Source of the DNA: Rhizobium pisi
GTDB lineage: Bacteria; Pseudomonadota; Alphaproteobacteria; Rhizobiales; Rhizobiaceae
Direction of reading: 5' to 3'
Assembly (NCBI RefSeq): GCF_003938655.1
Contig: NZ_RJJT01000027.1
Span: forward strand, 16,849 to 80,848
Length of the DNA: 64,000 bases
The notes beneath the pieces were generated by a model, which did not search any database, had not been told where the DNA came from, and saw only the letters and a list, made by a program, of their open reading frames with translations. A program made the position numbers and the translations under genes. Shown piece after piece: positions 7,054 through 14,597 of this stretch (position 1 is its first letter; every line of letters starts with the position of its first letter).

Positions 7054-8844
7054 TTGGCACAATTGGTGCAGGAAAGGGATCTGGACGATGCGGAGGGGCT
7101 GAGCAGCCCTCTCGCCCGAGGACGCCGTTGGTCGCATCCCTTCACGCTGATCCGCCGGATCTTCGGCAATGCCGTCTTTTCGAGCCTGACGCGGCGCATC
7201 GTCTTCTTCAATCTCGCCGCGCTGGTCGTGCTCGTCGGCGGCATCCTCTACCTCAACCAGTTTCGCGAAGGGCTGATCGACGCCCGCGCCGAAAGCCTTT
7301 TGACGCAAGGTGAGATCATCGCCGGCGCCGTTTCGGCCTCTGCGTCGGTCGATACGAACTCGATCACCATCGATCCGCAGAAGCTTCTCGAGCTGCAGGC
7401 CGGCCAGAGCATCACTCCGGTGCCGAATGACGAGGATCTCGAATTCCCGATCGATCCCGAGAAGGTCGCCCCGGTTCTGCGCCGGCTGATCTCTCCGACA
7501 CGCACGCGCGCACGCATCTTCGACGCCGACGCCAATCTGCTGCTCGATTCGCGTCATCTCTATTCACGCGGCCAGGTGCTGCGCTTCGACCTGCCGCCGG
7601 TCGAGGAGGAGAAGCAGACCTGGAGCGATTGGTTCGCGACCCTGTTCAACAAGGCGCTGCAGCCCGGCAATCTGCCACTCTACAAGGAAGCGCCGGGCGG
7701 CGACGGCTCGATCTATCCCGAAGTCATGAACGCGCTGACCGGCGTACGCGGCGCGGTGGTGCGTACGACTGAGAAAGGCGAGCTCATCGTTTCCGTCGCC
7801 GTGCCGATCCAGCGCTTTCGCGCCGTACTCGGCGTCTTGCTGCTGTCGACGCAGGCGGGCGATATCGACAATATCGTTCATGCCGAACGGCTGGCCATCA
7901 TGCGGGTCTTCGGCGTCGCCACCCTCGTCAACGTGCTGCTTTCCCTGGTGTTGTCGTCGACGATCGCCAACCCGCTGCGCCGGCTTTCGGCGGCCGCCAT
8001 CCGTGTCCGCCGCGGCGCCAAGACGCGCGAGGAGATCCCGGACTTTTCCGCCCGCCAGGACGAAATCGGCAATCTTTCCATTGCATTGCGCGAGATGACG
8101 ACGGCGCTCTACGACCGCATCGATGCGATCGAGAGCTTTGCGGCTGACGTCAGCCATGAGCTCAAGAACCCGCTGACCTCACTGCGCAGCGCCGTCGAGA
8201 CACTGCCGCTCGCCAAATCCGAGGATTCCAAGAAACGGCTGCTCGATGTCATCCAGCACGATGTCCGCCGCCTCGACCGCCTGATCAGCGATATTTCTGA
8301 CGCCTCGCGTCTTGACGCCGAACTCGCGCGGGTCGACGCCGGCACCGTCGACATGGAAGTGCTGCTGCGTGACCTGATCGATGTGTCGCGCCAGATCAGG
8401 GGCACTAAGAAGCAGGTGGAGATCGAATATTCCATCGAGCGCAAGCCGAACGTGAAGGCGCGCTTCGTCGTCAATGGCCACGATCTGCGCATCGGCCAGA
8501 TCGTGACGAACCTGATCGAGAACGCCCGTTCCTTCGTGCCTGAGAAGGGCGGCAAGATCACCGTGCGGCTGGTGCGAACGCGATCACGCTGCATCACCTA
8601 TATCGAGGACAACGGCCCCGGCATCCAGGCGGAAAATATCGACCGCATCTTCGAGCGCTTCTATACGGACCGGCCGGAATCGGAAGGTTTCGGCCAGAAT
8701 TCCGGCCTCGGCCTTTCGATCAGCCGCCAGATCGCCGAAGCCCATGGCGGTTCGCTGAGGGCGGAGAACATCACCAACGGCGAAAATGGGCATGTGCTCG
8801 GCGCGCGCTTCATCCTTGCTCTGCCCCTCGATGCCGCCGCATGA
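7054..8844 (+). CDS. chvG: Sensor histidine kinase ChvG (ExoS)
   Basis: ChvG is the membrane sensor partner of ChvI. Starting at TTG 7054, preceded by AAAGGG seven bases upstream, it has 596 residues, close to the 595 of S. meliloti ExoS. The first transmembrane helix (IVFFNLAALVVLVGG) lies near residue 55. A periplasmic sensor domain follows, then a second helix near 290, a HAMP segment (SSTIANPLRRLSAAA) and the H-box DVSHELKNPLTSL with phospho-His368. The ATP-binding region includes the N box (LIENA), DNGPGI and GLGLSI. It overlaps hprK by four bases. ExoR, the periplasmic inhibitor of this kinase, is not in the window. Confidence 0.94.
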   Translation: MAQLVQERDLDDAEGLSSPLARGRRWSHPFTLIRRIFGNAVFSSLTRRIVFFNLAALVVLVGGILYLNQFREGLIDARAESLLTQGEIIAGAVSASASVDTNSITIDPQKLLELQAGQSITPVPNDEDLEFPIDPEKVAPVLRRLISPTRTRARIFDADANLLLDSRHLYSRGQVLRFDLPPVEEEKQTWSDWFATLFNKALQPGNLPLYKEAPGGDGSIYPEVMNALTGVRGAVVRTTEKGELIVSVAVPIQRFRAVLGVLLLSTQAGDIDNIVHAERLAIMRVFGVATLVNVLLSLVLSSTIANPLRRLSAAAIRVRRGAKTREEIPDFSARQDEIGNLSIALREMTTALYDRIDAIESFAADVSHELKNPLTSLRSAVETLPLAKSEDSKKRLLDVIQHDVRRLDRLISDISDASRLDAELARVDAGTVDMEVLLRDLIDVSRQIRGTKKQVEIEYSIERKPNVKARFVVNGHDLRIGQIVTNLIENARSFVPEKGGKITVRLVRTRSRCITYIEDNGPGIQAENIDRIFERFYTDRPESEGFGQNSGLGLSISRQIAEAHGGSLRAENITNGENGHVLGARFILALPLDAAA

Positions 8845-9290
8845 CGGAAGCCCCGAACATTCATGCGACGGCGATCGTCGTGGGCAGGACCGGGCTTCTG
8901 TTCAGCGGACCCTCCGGCTGGGGAAAATCGATGCTGGCCTTCTCCTGCATGACCGAGGCGCGCCGGCTGGGTCTCTTCACGGCGCTGGTTGCAGACGACC
9001 AGGTTCTTCTTTCGAAGGAAGCCGGCTCGGTGATCGCCGCATGCCCGCCATCGATCGCCGGGCTGATCGAGCTTCGCGGCACCGGCATCGTCCGGCAGGA
9101 TCATGTCCCCCAGGCGACCATGCATTATGCCGTGCTTCCCGGCAGCGCTTCCGGTGAAAACCGCATCCCCCCCGAGGGCGAAATCGTCAGCCTTGCGGCC
9201 GGTTTTTCGCTTCCCGCATTGCGGTTGCTCACAAACGTCCCCTCGCCCCTTGCGATCCTGATGGCGAAAGCGCCGGATATCGGCGATTAA
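8841..9290 (+). CDS. hprK: HPr kinase/phosphorylase, short alphaproteobacterial form
   Basis: HprK phosphorylates and dephosphorylates a serine of HPr. At 149 residues this is about half the length of the Firmicutes enzyme: it keeps only the catalytic C-terminal domain with P-loop GPSGWGKS at 23-30 and the conserved ELRGTGI stretch around residue 77. The short form without the N-terminal domain is standard in Rhizobiales. Its start overlaps the chvG stop (ATGA), so kinase and sensor are co-translated. EIIA-Man and HPr follow, so substrate and enzyme are genetic neighbours. Confidence 0.92.
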   Translation: MTEAPNIHATAIVVGRTGLLFSGPSGWGKSMLAFSCMTEARRLGLFTALVADDQVLLSKEAGSVIAACPPSIAGLIELRGTGIVRQDHVPQATMHYAVLPGSASGENRIPPEGEIVSLAAGFSLPALRLLTNVPSPLAILMAKAPDIGD

Positions 9291-9440
9291 AGCCTTCAAG
9301 ATTGGCCAATCTGCCTTATATATTTGCATTTTTATCTTGCACTTCAGCTTTTCATAGCCAAGATGTGCCGCCACCGGTGGACGTCATTGCTGCATTGCGA
9401 TATCTGGGCCACCGTTTGCGTATATGGGAGCAGTAATATC

Positions 9441-9842
9441 ATGATCGGACTTGTGCTTGTCACTCATGGCAAGCTGGCTGAAGAGTTTCGTCATGCTGTC
9501 GAGCACGTCGTCGGTCCTCAGAAATTCATCGAGACGGTCTGTATTGGCCCCGAAGACGACATGGACCAGAGACGGCAGGACATTCTGGCAGCTGTTTCCG
9601 GCGCCGACGACGGCCATGGCGTCGTCATCCTGACCGACATGTTCGGTGGCACGCCGTCCAATCTTGCCATATCGGTCATGAGCAGTGGTCATACGGAAGT
9701 CATTGCCGGGGTCAATCTGCCGATGCTGATCAAGCTTGCCGGCGTGCGCGGCGAGAACAACATGGAGAAGGCACTGGTGGAGGCTTCCGAAGCAGGGCGG
9801 AAATACATCAATGTCGCGAGCCGCGTGCTCAGCGGAAAATAA
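9441..9842 (+). CDS. manX: PTS EIIA component, mannose family (regulatory PTS)
   Basis: This 133-residue protein is a stand-alone EIIA of the mannose family. Phosphoacceptor His9 lies in LVLVTHG, and DMFGGTPSNLA is the family signature. I use the ATG at 9441 because it gives the canonical N-terminus MIGLVLVTHG; the longer frame from 9324 is mostly non-homologous. No EIIB or EIIC transporter genes accompany it, so it probably has a regulatory role rather than sugar uptake. It lies 150 bases after hprK and nine before the HPr gene. Confidence 0.92.
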   Translation: MIGLVLVTHGKLAEEFRHAVEHVVGPQKFIETVCIGPEDDMDQRRQDILAAVSGADDGHGVVILTDMFGGTPSNLAISVMSSGHTEVIAGVNLPMLIKLAGVRGENNMEKALVEASEAGRKYINVASRVLSGK

Positions 9843-9851
9843 CGGACTTTC

Positions 9852-10127
9852 ATGACGTCGCTCTCCCGGGAACTCCTCATCGTCAACAAGCGCGGCCTTC
9901 ACGCGCGCGCCTCCGCCAAATTCGTGCAGATGGTCGAGACCTTCGATGCCGCCATCACCGTTTCGAAGGACGGAATGACCGTCGGCGGCACCTCGATTAT
10001 GGGTCTGATGATGCTTGCGGCAAGTCCTGGTTCGAGCGTTGTCGTCTCCGCGAGCGGCAGCCAGGCCGCGGAAGCGCTGGAGGCCCTGGATCAACTGATC
10101 CAGAACAGGTTCGGCGAAGAAATATAA
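9852..10127 (+). CDS. ptsH: Phosphocarrier protein HPr
   Basis: HPr carries phosphate from EI to EIIA. The 91-residue protein has the active-site His17 in NKRGLHARASAKF, and the regulatory serine that HprK phosphorylates is in the GGTSIMGLMML segment (about Ser48). Both sites are intact, so it can receive phosphate from EI and from the HprK encoded two genes upstream. It starts nine bases after EIIA-Man. The cognate EI (PtsP/EI-Ntr type in rhizobia) is not in the window. Confidence 0.95.
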   Translation: MTSLSRELLIVNKRGLHARASAKFVQMVETFDAAITVSKDGMTVGGTSIMGLMMLAASPGSSVVVSASGSQAAEALEALDQLIQNRFGEEI

Positions 10128-10149
10128 GCGCCGGTCGAATCATATAAAC

Positions 10150-10169
10150 ATATAAAGACTTCTTTATAT
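10150..10169. promoter_or_regulatory. AT-rich palindrome between ptsH and ahcY
   Basis: ATATAAAG (10150-10157) and CTTTATAT (10162-10169) form a perfect inverted repeat around ACTT. It is 23 bases past the ptsH stop codon and 235 bases before ahcY. With no GC-rich stem or long T tract it makes a poor terminator and a better operator. SAM/SAH-cycle regulators of the ArsR family (SahR/SamR) are known to act on ahcY in Proteobacteria, and this could be such a site, but I cannot confirm the motif here. Confidence 0.45.
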
Positions 10170-10270
10170 CCTTATTGCCATCCCTCGCGAAGCCTGCTAA
10201 ACGGCGGGCATGCCGTGCGCTGAAGCGCGTTCGCATCGAACCTGGTTCATGCGATGCGCTTGAGCTCTTT

Positions 10271-10328
10271 GTCGTTATGCATCTCGCCATACCGGAGCCG
10301 CTGCACACTTCCGGGCGACATGCGTTAG
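10271..10328 (+). repeat. Small dispersed stem-loop repeat, copy A
   Basis: This non-coding stretch matches a second element at 59721-59772. The shared core is CCGCTGCA(A)CAC in the loop, followed by GGGCGACATGC and TTAG/CTAG. Here GCATCTCGCC (10279-10288) pairs with GGCGACATGC (10314-10323) with one mismatch, and CCGGA pairs with TCCGG nearer the loop. In the other copy the inner stem is CCCAAAA/TTTTGGG, so both sides have changed together. It looks like a short interspersed palindromic element of rhizobial genomes. Confidence 0.6.
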
Positions 10329-10404
10329 CACGCGGCCTATCCGTCGCGCGATCATCTTCGCGCCTGCGCCAATTTTTGAGACGTTTTTCAGCCTGGAGAC
10401 CTCT

Positions 10405-11805
10405 ATGAGCACTGAAAAAGATTATGTCGTCGCCGACATCGGGCTTGCGGATTTCGGCCGCAAGGAAATTACGATCGCCGAAACCGAAATGCCGGGACTG
10501 ATGTCCTGCCGCGCCGAATTCGGCCAGGCAAAGCCGCTGAAGGGCGCGCGCATCGCCGGCTCGCTGCATATGACCATCCAGACGGCCGTGCTCATCGAAA
10601 CGCTGGTCGCGCTCGGCGCCGAAGTCCGCTGGGCTTCGTGCAACATCTTCTCGACGCAGGACCATGCCGCTGCCGCGATCGCCGCTGCCGGCGTTCCGGT
10701 CTTCGCCATCAAGGGCGAATCGCTCGAAGATTACTGGGTTTATACCGACAAGATCTTCCAGTGGGCCGATGGCGGCCTTTCCAACATGATCCTCGATGAC
10801 GGCGGCGACGCCACCATGTACATACTGCTCGGCGCCCGCGCCGAAGCCGGCGAGGATGTGCTGTCCCATCCGCATTCCGAGGAAGAAGAAATCCTCTTCG
10901 CGCAGATCAAGAAGCGCCTCGCCGCTTCGCCGGGCTGGTTCACCAAGCAGCGCGATGCCATCAAGGGCGTAACCGAGGAAACGACGACGGGCGTGAACCG
11001 CCTCTACCAGCTCAGCCAGAAGGGCCTGCTGCCCTTCCCGGCGATCAACGTCAACGACTCCGTCACGAAGTCGAAGTTCGACAACAAGTACGGCTGCAAG
11101 GAATCGCTGGTCGACGGTATCCGCCGCGGCACTGACGTGATGATGGCCGGCAAGGTTGCCGTCGTCTGCGGTTACGGTGACGTCGGCAAGGGTTCTGCCG
11201 CTTCGCTCTCCGGCGCCGGCGCCCGCGTCAAGGTCACCGAAGCTGATCCGATCTGCGCCCTGCAGGCCGCGATGGACGGTTACGAAGTCGTGCTGCTCGA
11301 GGACGTCGTTTCCTCGGCCGATATCTTCATCACCACGACTGGCAACAAGGACGTCATCCGCATCGACCACATGCGGGAGATGAAGGACATGGCGATCGTC
11401 GGCAATATCGGCCATTTCGACAACGAAATCGAAGTTGCAGCGCTGCGTAACCTCAAGTGGACCAACGTCAAGCCGCAGGTCGACCTGATCGAATTCCCCA
11501 AGGGCAACCGCATCATCCTTCTCTCCGAAGGCCGCCTGCTCAACCTTGGCAATGCGACGGGCCATCCGTCCTTCGTGATGTCGGCCTCCTTCACAAACCA
11601 GACGTTGGCGCAGATCGAGCTCTTCACCAAGCCCGGCCAGTATTCCAACCAGGTCTATATCCTGCCGAAGCATCTCGATGAAAAGGTCGCCCGCCTGCAT
11701 CTCGACAAGCTCGGCGTGAAGCTCACTCAGCTTTCTGAGGAACAGGCTGCCTATATCGGCGTCTCGCCGAAGGGCCCGTTCAAGTCCGACCACTACAGAT
11801 ATTGA
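10405..11805 (+). CDS. ahcY: S-adenosylhomocysteine hydrolase AhcY
   Basis: AhcY reversibly splits S-adenosylhomocysteine into adenosine and homocysteine, removing the product of SAM-dependent methylation. The 466-residue length is usual for bacterial AhcY. The substrate domain shows MPGLMSCR and HMTIQTAVLIETL. The NAD-binding Rossmann loop is GYGDVGKGSA, and the C-terminus ends in the invariant KSDHYRY. The ATG at 10405 has GGAGA about six bases upstream. It stands alone between ptsH and divL with its own strong terminator, so it is probably a single-gene transcript. Confidence 0.97.
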   Translation: MSTEKDYVVADIGLADFGRKEITIAETEMPGLMSCRAEFGQAKPLKGARIAGSLHMTIQTAVLIETLVALGAEVRWASCNIFSTQDHAAAAIAAAGVPVFAIKGESLEDYWVYTDKIFQWADGGLSNMILDDGGDATMYILLGARAEAGEDVLSHPHSEEEEILFAQIKKRLAASPGWFTKQRDAIKGVTEETTTGVNRLYQLSQKGLLPFPAINVNDSVTKSKFDNKYGCKESLVDGIRRGTDVMMAGKVAVVCGYGDVGKGSAASLSGAGARVKVTEADPICALQAAMDGYEVVLLEDVVSSADIFITTTGNKDVIRIDHMREMKDMAIVGNIGHFDNEIEVAALRNLKWTNVKPQVDLIEFPKGNRIILLSEGRLLNLGNATGHPSFVMSASFTNQTLAQIELFTKPGQYSNQVYILPKHLDEKVARLHLDKLGVKLTQLSEEQAAYIGVSPKGPFKSDHYRY

Positions 11806-11833
11806 TCTGAACATTAATATCCACAAGATGTAG

Positions 11834-11870
11834 AAGCCGCGGCATTGACAAATGCCGCGGCTTATTTTTT
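11834..11870 (+). terminator. Intrinsic terminator of ahcY
   Basis: AAGCCGCGGCATT (11834-11846) pairs perfectly with AATGCCGCGGCTT (11851-11863) around a GACA loop, and is followed by ATTTTTT. This 13-base-pair GC-rich stem with T tract, 28 bases after the ahcY stop, is a textbook rho-independent terminator. Confidence 0.92.
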
Positions 11871-12008
11871 GGGCGCTCCCTTCCCGCCGATTCCCTTCCG
11901 AAGTATTGTTTTAAGACTTGATTCGTGGCGCCGGACCCTGTCCGACCGTCCCGAAAATGGGATGTCTTGTCGTAATGCGGCACATTGAAGGACGGAGACA
12001 TACCGCGG

Positions 12009-14597
12009 ATGTTGGAAATGAAAAGCAGCCTGCCCGGTCAGGCGGATGACGGCGCTCGCGCCGATCGCCGCCCGCTCACGGCAGGCCAAGAACATAAATC
12101 TGCAACGGCACACGAGGCCGCAGAGCAAGAGCATGGATCATTGGCGCGCTTCCTGAAAACCTGCGCGGCCGGCACGGCGCTTTCTGCGCTTGCGCGGCCG
12201 GTTCTGGCACAGGCGGAGCAGCAGGCGGCGGCCTCGGCTCACCTCTTCACGTCCTCGCAGGTCGTCGGCGTTTCCGTCGTCATCGGCGTCATCTCGGCAG
12301 CCCTGCTTTCAACGCTATGGCTCGTGCGCCAGCGTGGCAACCTGGAAAACGAGAGCCGGGAAATCCGCTCGGCGCTTTCCGATGCCCAGCAGCGCATTTC
12401 GCAATACCAGGCCCTGATCGCCGACAAGAACCGGCGGATCGTCATCTGGGACGGCAATGCCCGCCCTGAGCTTCTCGGCCAGCTTCCACCCGAGACCGGT
12501 GCGCCGCAGGACGGCGAATTCCTCGCCTTCGGCCTCTGGCTGAAGTCACGTTCGGCTTCCGAGCTGGAAAAGGCGATAGACCGGCTGCGCGACGGGGCGC
12601 AGAGTTTCGACATGGTGGTCGAAACCATTCGCGACGAAATCCTCGAGGCGCAGGGCCGGGTTTCCGGCGGGCGCGCCTTCGTCCGCTTCGTGGCACTCAA
12701 CAATCTCCGCGCCGAGCTCGCGGAGCTCAGGATCGAGCGCGACCGGCTGATGACCTCTATTTCGGCCTTCCAGACCATGCTCGACGCGATCGACATGCCG
12801 GCCTGGCAGCGCGACCCGGGCGGCCGCCTCACCTGGGTCAACCAGGCTTACGGCGAGGCCGTCGAAGCGCGAACACCGCAGCACGCGATCAATGAAGGCC
12901 GCGAAATGCTGGCGACCGTGGCGCGCGAACGTATTCGTGCGACGACGACGCCGGAATCACCCTTCCACGATACGATCTCGACCGTCGTGCGCGGCAATCG
13001 CACATTTTTCGACGTCGTGGACGTCAAGGTGCCCGGCGGCTCGGCCGGGATCGCGATCGATGTGTCCGACATCGAGGCGGTGCGCGCCGAACTGGAACGG
13101 ACGCTGAAGAGCCATGCCGAAACGCTCGACCATCTCGCCACTCCCGTTGCCATCTTCGACGGCGACCGCCGGCTGCAATTCTACAACCAGGCATTCGTCG
13201 CCCTCTGGGAGCTGGATATTGCCTTCCTCGAAGGCCGCCCCGACAATAGCGAGTTGCTCGAACGGCTGCGGGCAGCCAAGAAGCTGCCGGACCAGCTCAA
13301 CTGGAAAGGCTGGAAGGAAGCGGCCCTTTCCGTCTATCGTGCGCTCGACACACAATCAGACCTCTGGCACCTGCCGAACGGGCAAACGCTGCGGGTCTTT
13401 GCGACCGCTCACCCACAGGGCGGCGCTACCTGGGTGTTCGAAAACCTGACCGAACAGGTCGATCTCGAAACGCGCTACAACACGCTGGTCAAGGTGCAGG
13501 GCGAAACGATCGACCATCTCTCCGAAGGCGTGGCGGTGTTCGGTCCCGATGGGCGCATCCGCCTGTCGAATCCGGCCTTCCGCGCGCTCTGGGGGATCAC
13601 GGAAACCGAAGCCAAGCCCGGCACGCACATCCGTGTGCTCGGCGAAGCCTGCGCGCCTTCCTACGATCGGCCGGACGGCTGGAAGGCCTTTGCCGAACTG
13701 ATCACCAGTTTCGACGATGAGCGCCGCTCGGGCCAGGGTACGCTGGAACTCTTCTCCGGCCTCGTGCTCGACTATGCCGTCATCCCGCTGCCCAACGCCC
13801 AGACCATGCTGACCTTCGTCAACATGACCGACAGTGTGCGTGCCGAGCGCGCGCTGACGGAGAAGAACGAGGCGCTGCGCAAGGCCGACGAGCTGAAGAA
13901 CGACTTCGTCCAGCACGTTTCCTACGAGCTGCGCTCGCCGCTGACGAATATCATCGGCTTCACCGATCTCCTGCGCACGCAGGGTGTGGGGCCGCTGAAC
14001 GACCGGCAGGCCGAATATATCGATCACATCTCGACCTCATCCTCAGTGCTGCTGACGCTCGTCAACGATATTCTCGACCTTGCGACCGTCGACGCCGGCA
14101 TCATGCGGCTCAACTATGCGGAGATCGACCTCAACGACCTGCTCGACGACGTTTCGATGCAGATCGCAGATCGCCTCCATGAAAGCGGCGTTGCGCTTGA
14201 GATCACCGCGCCCGCCTATCTCGGCTCGATCGTCGCCGATCCGCAGCGGCTGAAGCAGATCCTTCTGAAACTTCTTTCCAATGCGGCGAATTTTTCGCCC
14301 GAAGGCACTTCGATCTCGCTGGAATGCCATCGCGAAGGTACGGATTTCGTCTTTTCCGTCAGCGATCGCGGCCCCGGCATCTCGCCTGATATGATCACCA
14401 CCGTCTTCGACCGCTTCGCGACGGGAGCGAAAAGCGGCAAACGCGGCGGCGCCGGCCTCGGCCTTTCGATCGTCGACAGCTTCGTCAGCTTGCACCATGG
14501 CGATGTGACGATCGATAGCGAGCCGGGCAAGGGCACGACCGTCGTCTGCCGCATCCCCTCCGTCGATATCCCGCATTCCGCCGCCGCTGCCGAATGA
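12009..14597 (+). CDS. divL: DivL-type cell-cycle sensor kinase with tyrosine in the H-box
   Basis: This is a PAS-containing histidine-kinase-like protein of about 862 residues. A membrane helix lies at about 85-106, coiled-coil-like segments follow to about 250, then PAS-type repeats (WVNQAYGEAV near 280, FYNQAFVALW near 390, LSNPAFRALW near 515). The dimerisation box reads HVSYELRSPLTNIIGF: Tyr639 replaces the phospho-accepting His of normal kinases, as in Caulobacter DivL. The ATPase part keeps LLSNAANFSPEG, DRGPGISP and GAGLGLSIV. DivL controls CckA and hence CtrA in alphaproteobacteria. Starts at TTG 11985 or ATG 12018 are also possible. It overlaps the tsaE fusion by four bases. Confidence 0.88.
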   Translation: MLEMKSSLPGQADDGARADRRPLTAGQEHKSATAHEAAEQEHGSLARFLKTCAAGTALSALARPVLAQAEQQAAASAHLFTSSQVVGVSVVIGVISAALLSTLWLVRQRGNLENESREIRSALSDAQQRISQYQALIADKNRRIVIWDGNARPELLGQLPPETGAPQDGEFLAFGLWLKSRSASELEKAIDRLRDGAQSFDMVVETIRDEILEAQGRVSGGRAFVRFVALNNLRAELAELRIERDRLMTSISAFQTMLDAIDMPAWQRDPGGRLTWVNQAYGEAVEARTPQHAINEGREMLATVARERIRATTTPESPFHDTISTVVRGNRTFFDVVDVKVPGGSAGIAIDVSDIEAVRAELERTLKSHAETLDHLATPVAIFDGDRRLQFYNQAFVALWELDIAFLEGRPDNSELLERLRAAKKLPDQLNWKGWKEAALSVYRALDTQSDLWHLPNGQTLRVFATAHPQGGATWVFENLTEQVDLETRYNTLVKVQGETIDHLSEGVAVFGPDGRIRLSNPAFRALWGITETEAKPGTHIRVLGEACAPSYDRPDGWKAFAELITSFDDERRSGQGTLELFSGLVLDYAVIPLPNAQTMLTFVNMTDSVRAERALTEKNEALRKADELKNDFVQHVSYELRSPLTNIIGFTDLLRTQGVGPLNDRQAEYIDHISTSSSVLLTLVNDILDLATVDAGIMRLNYAEIDLNDLLDDVSMQIADRLHESGVALEITAPAYLGSIVADPQRLKQILLKLLSNAANFSPEGTSISLECHREGTDFVFSVSDRGPGISPDMITTVFDRFATGAKSGKRGGAGLGLSIVDSFVSLHHGDVTIDSEPGKGTTVVCRIPSVDIPHSAAAAE

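Noticed and set aside
10175..10408. 77-residue frame between ptsH and ahcY
   Set aside because: It runs through the stem-loop repeat and the ahcY ribosome site, and the product resembles nothing. Treated as non-coding.
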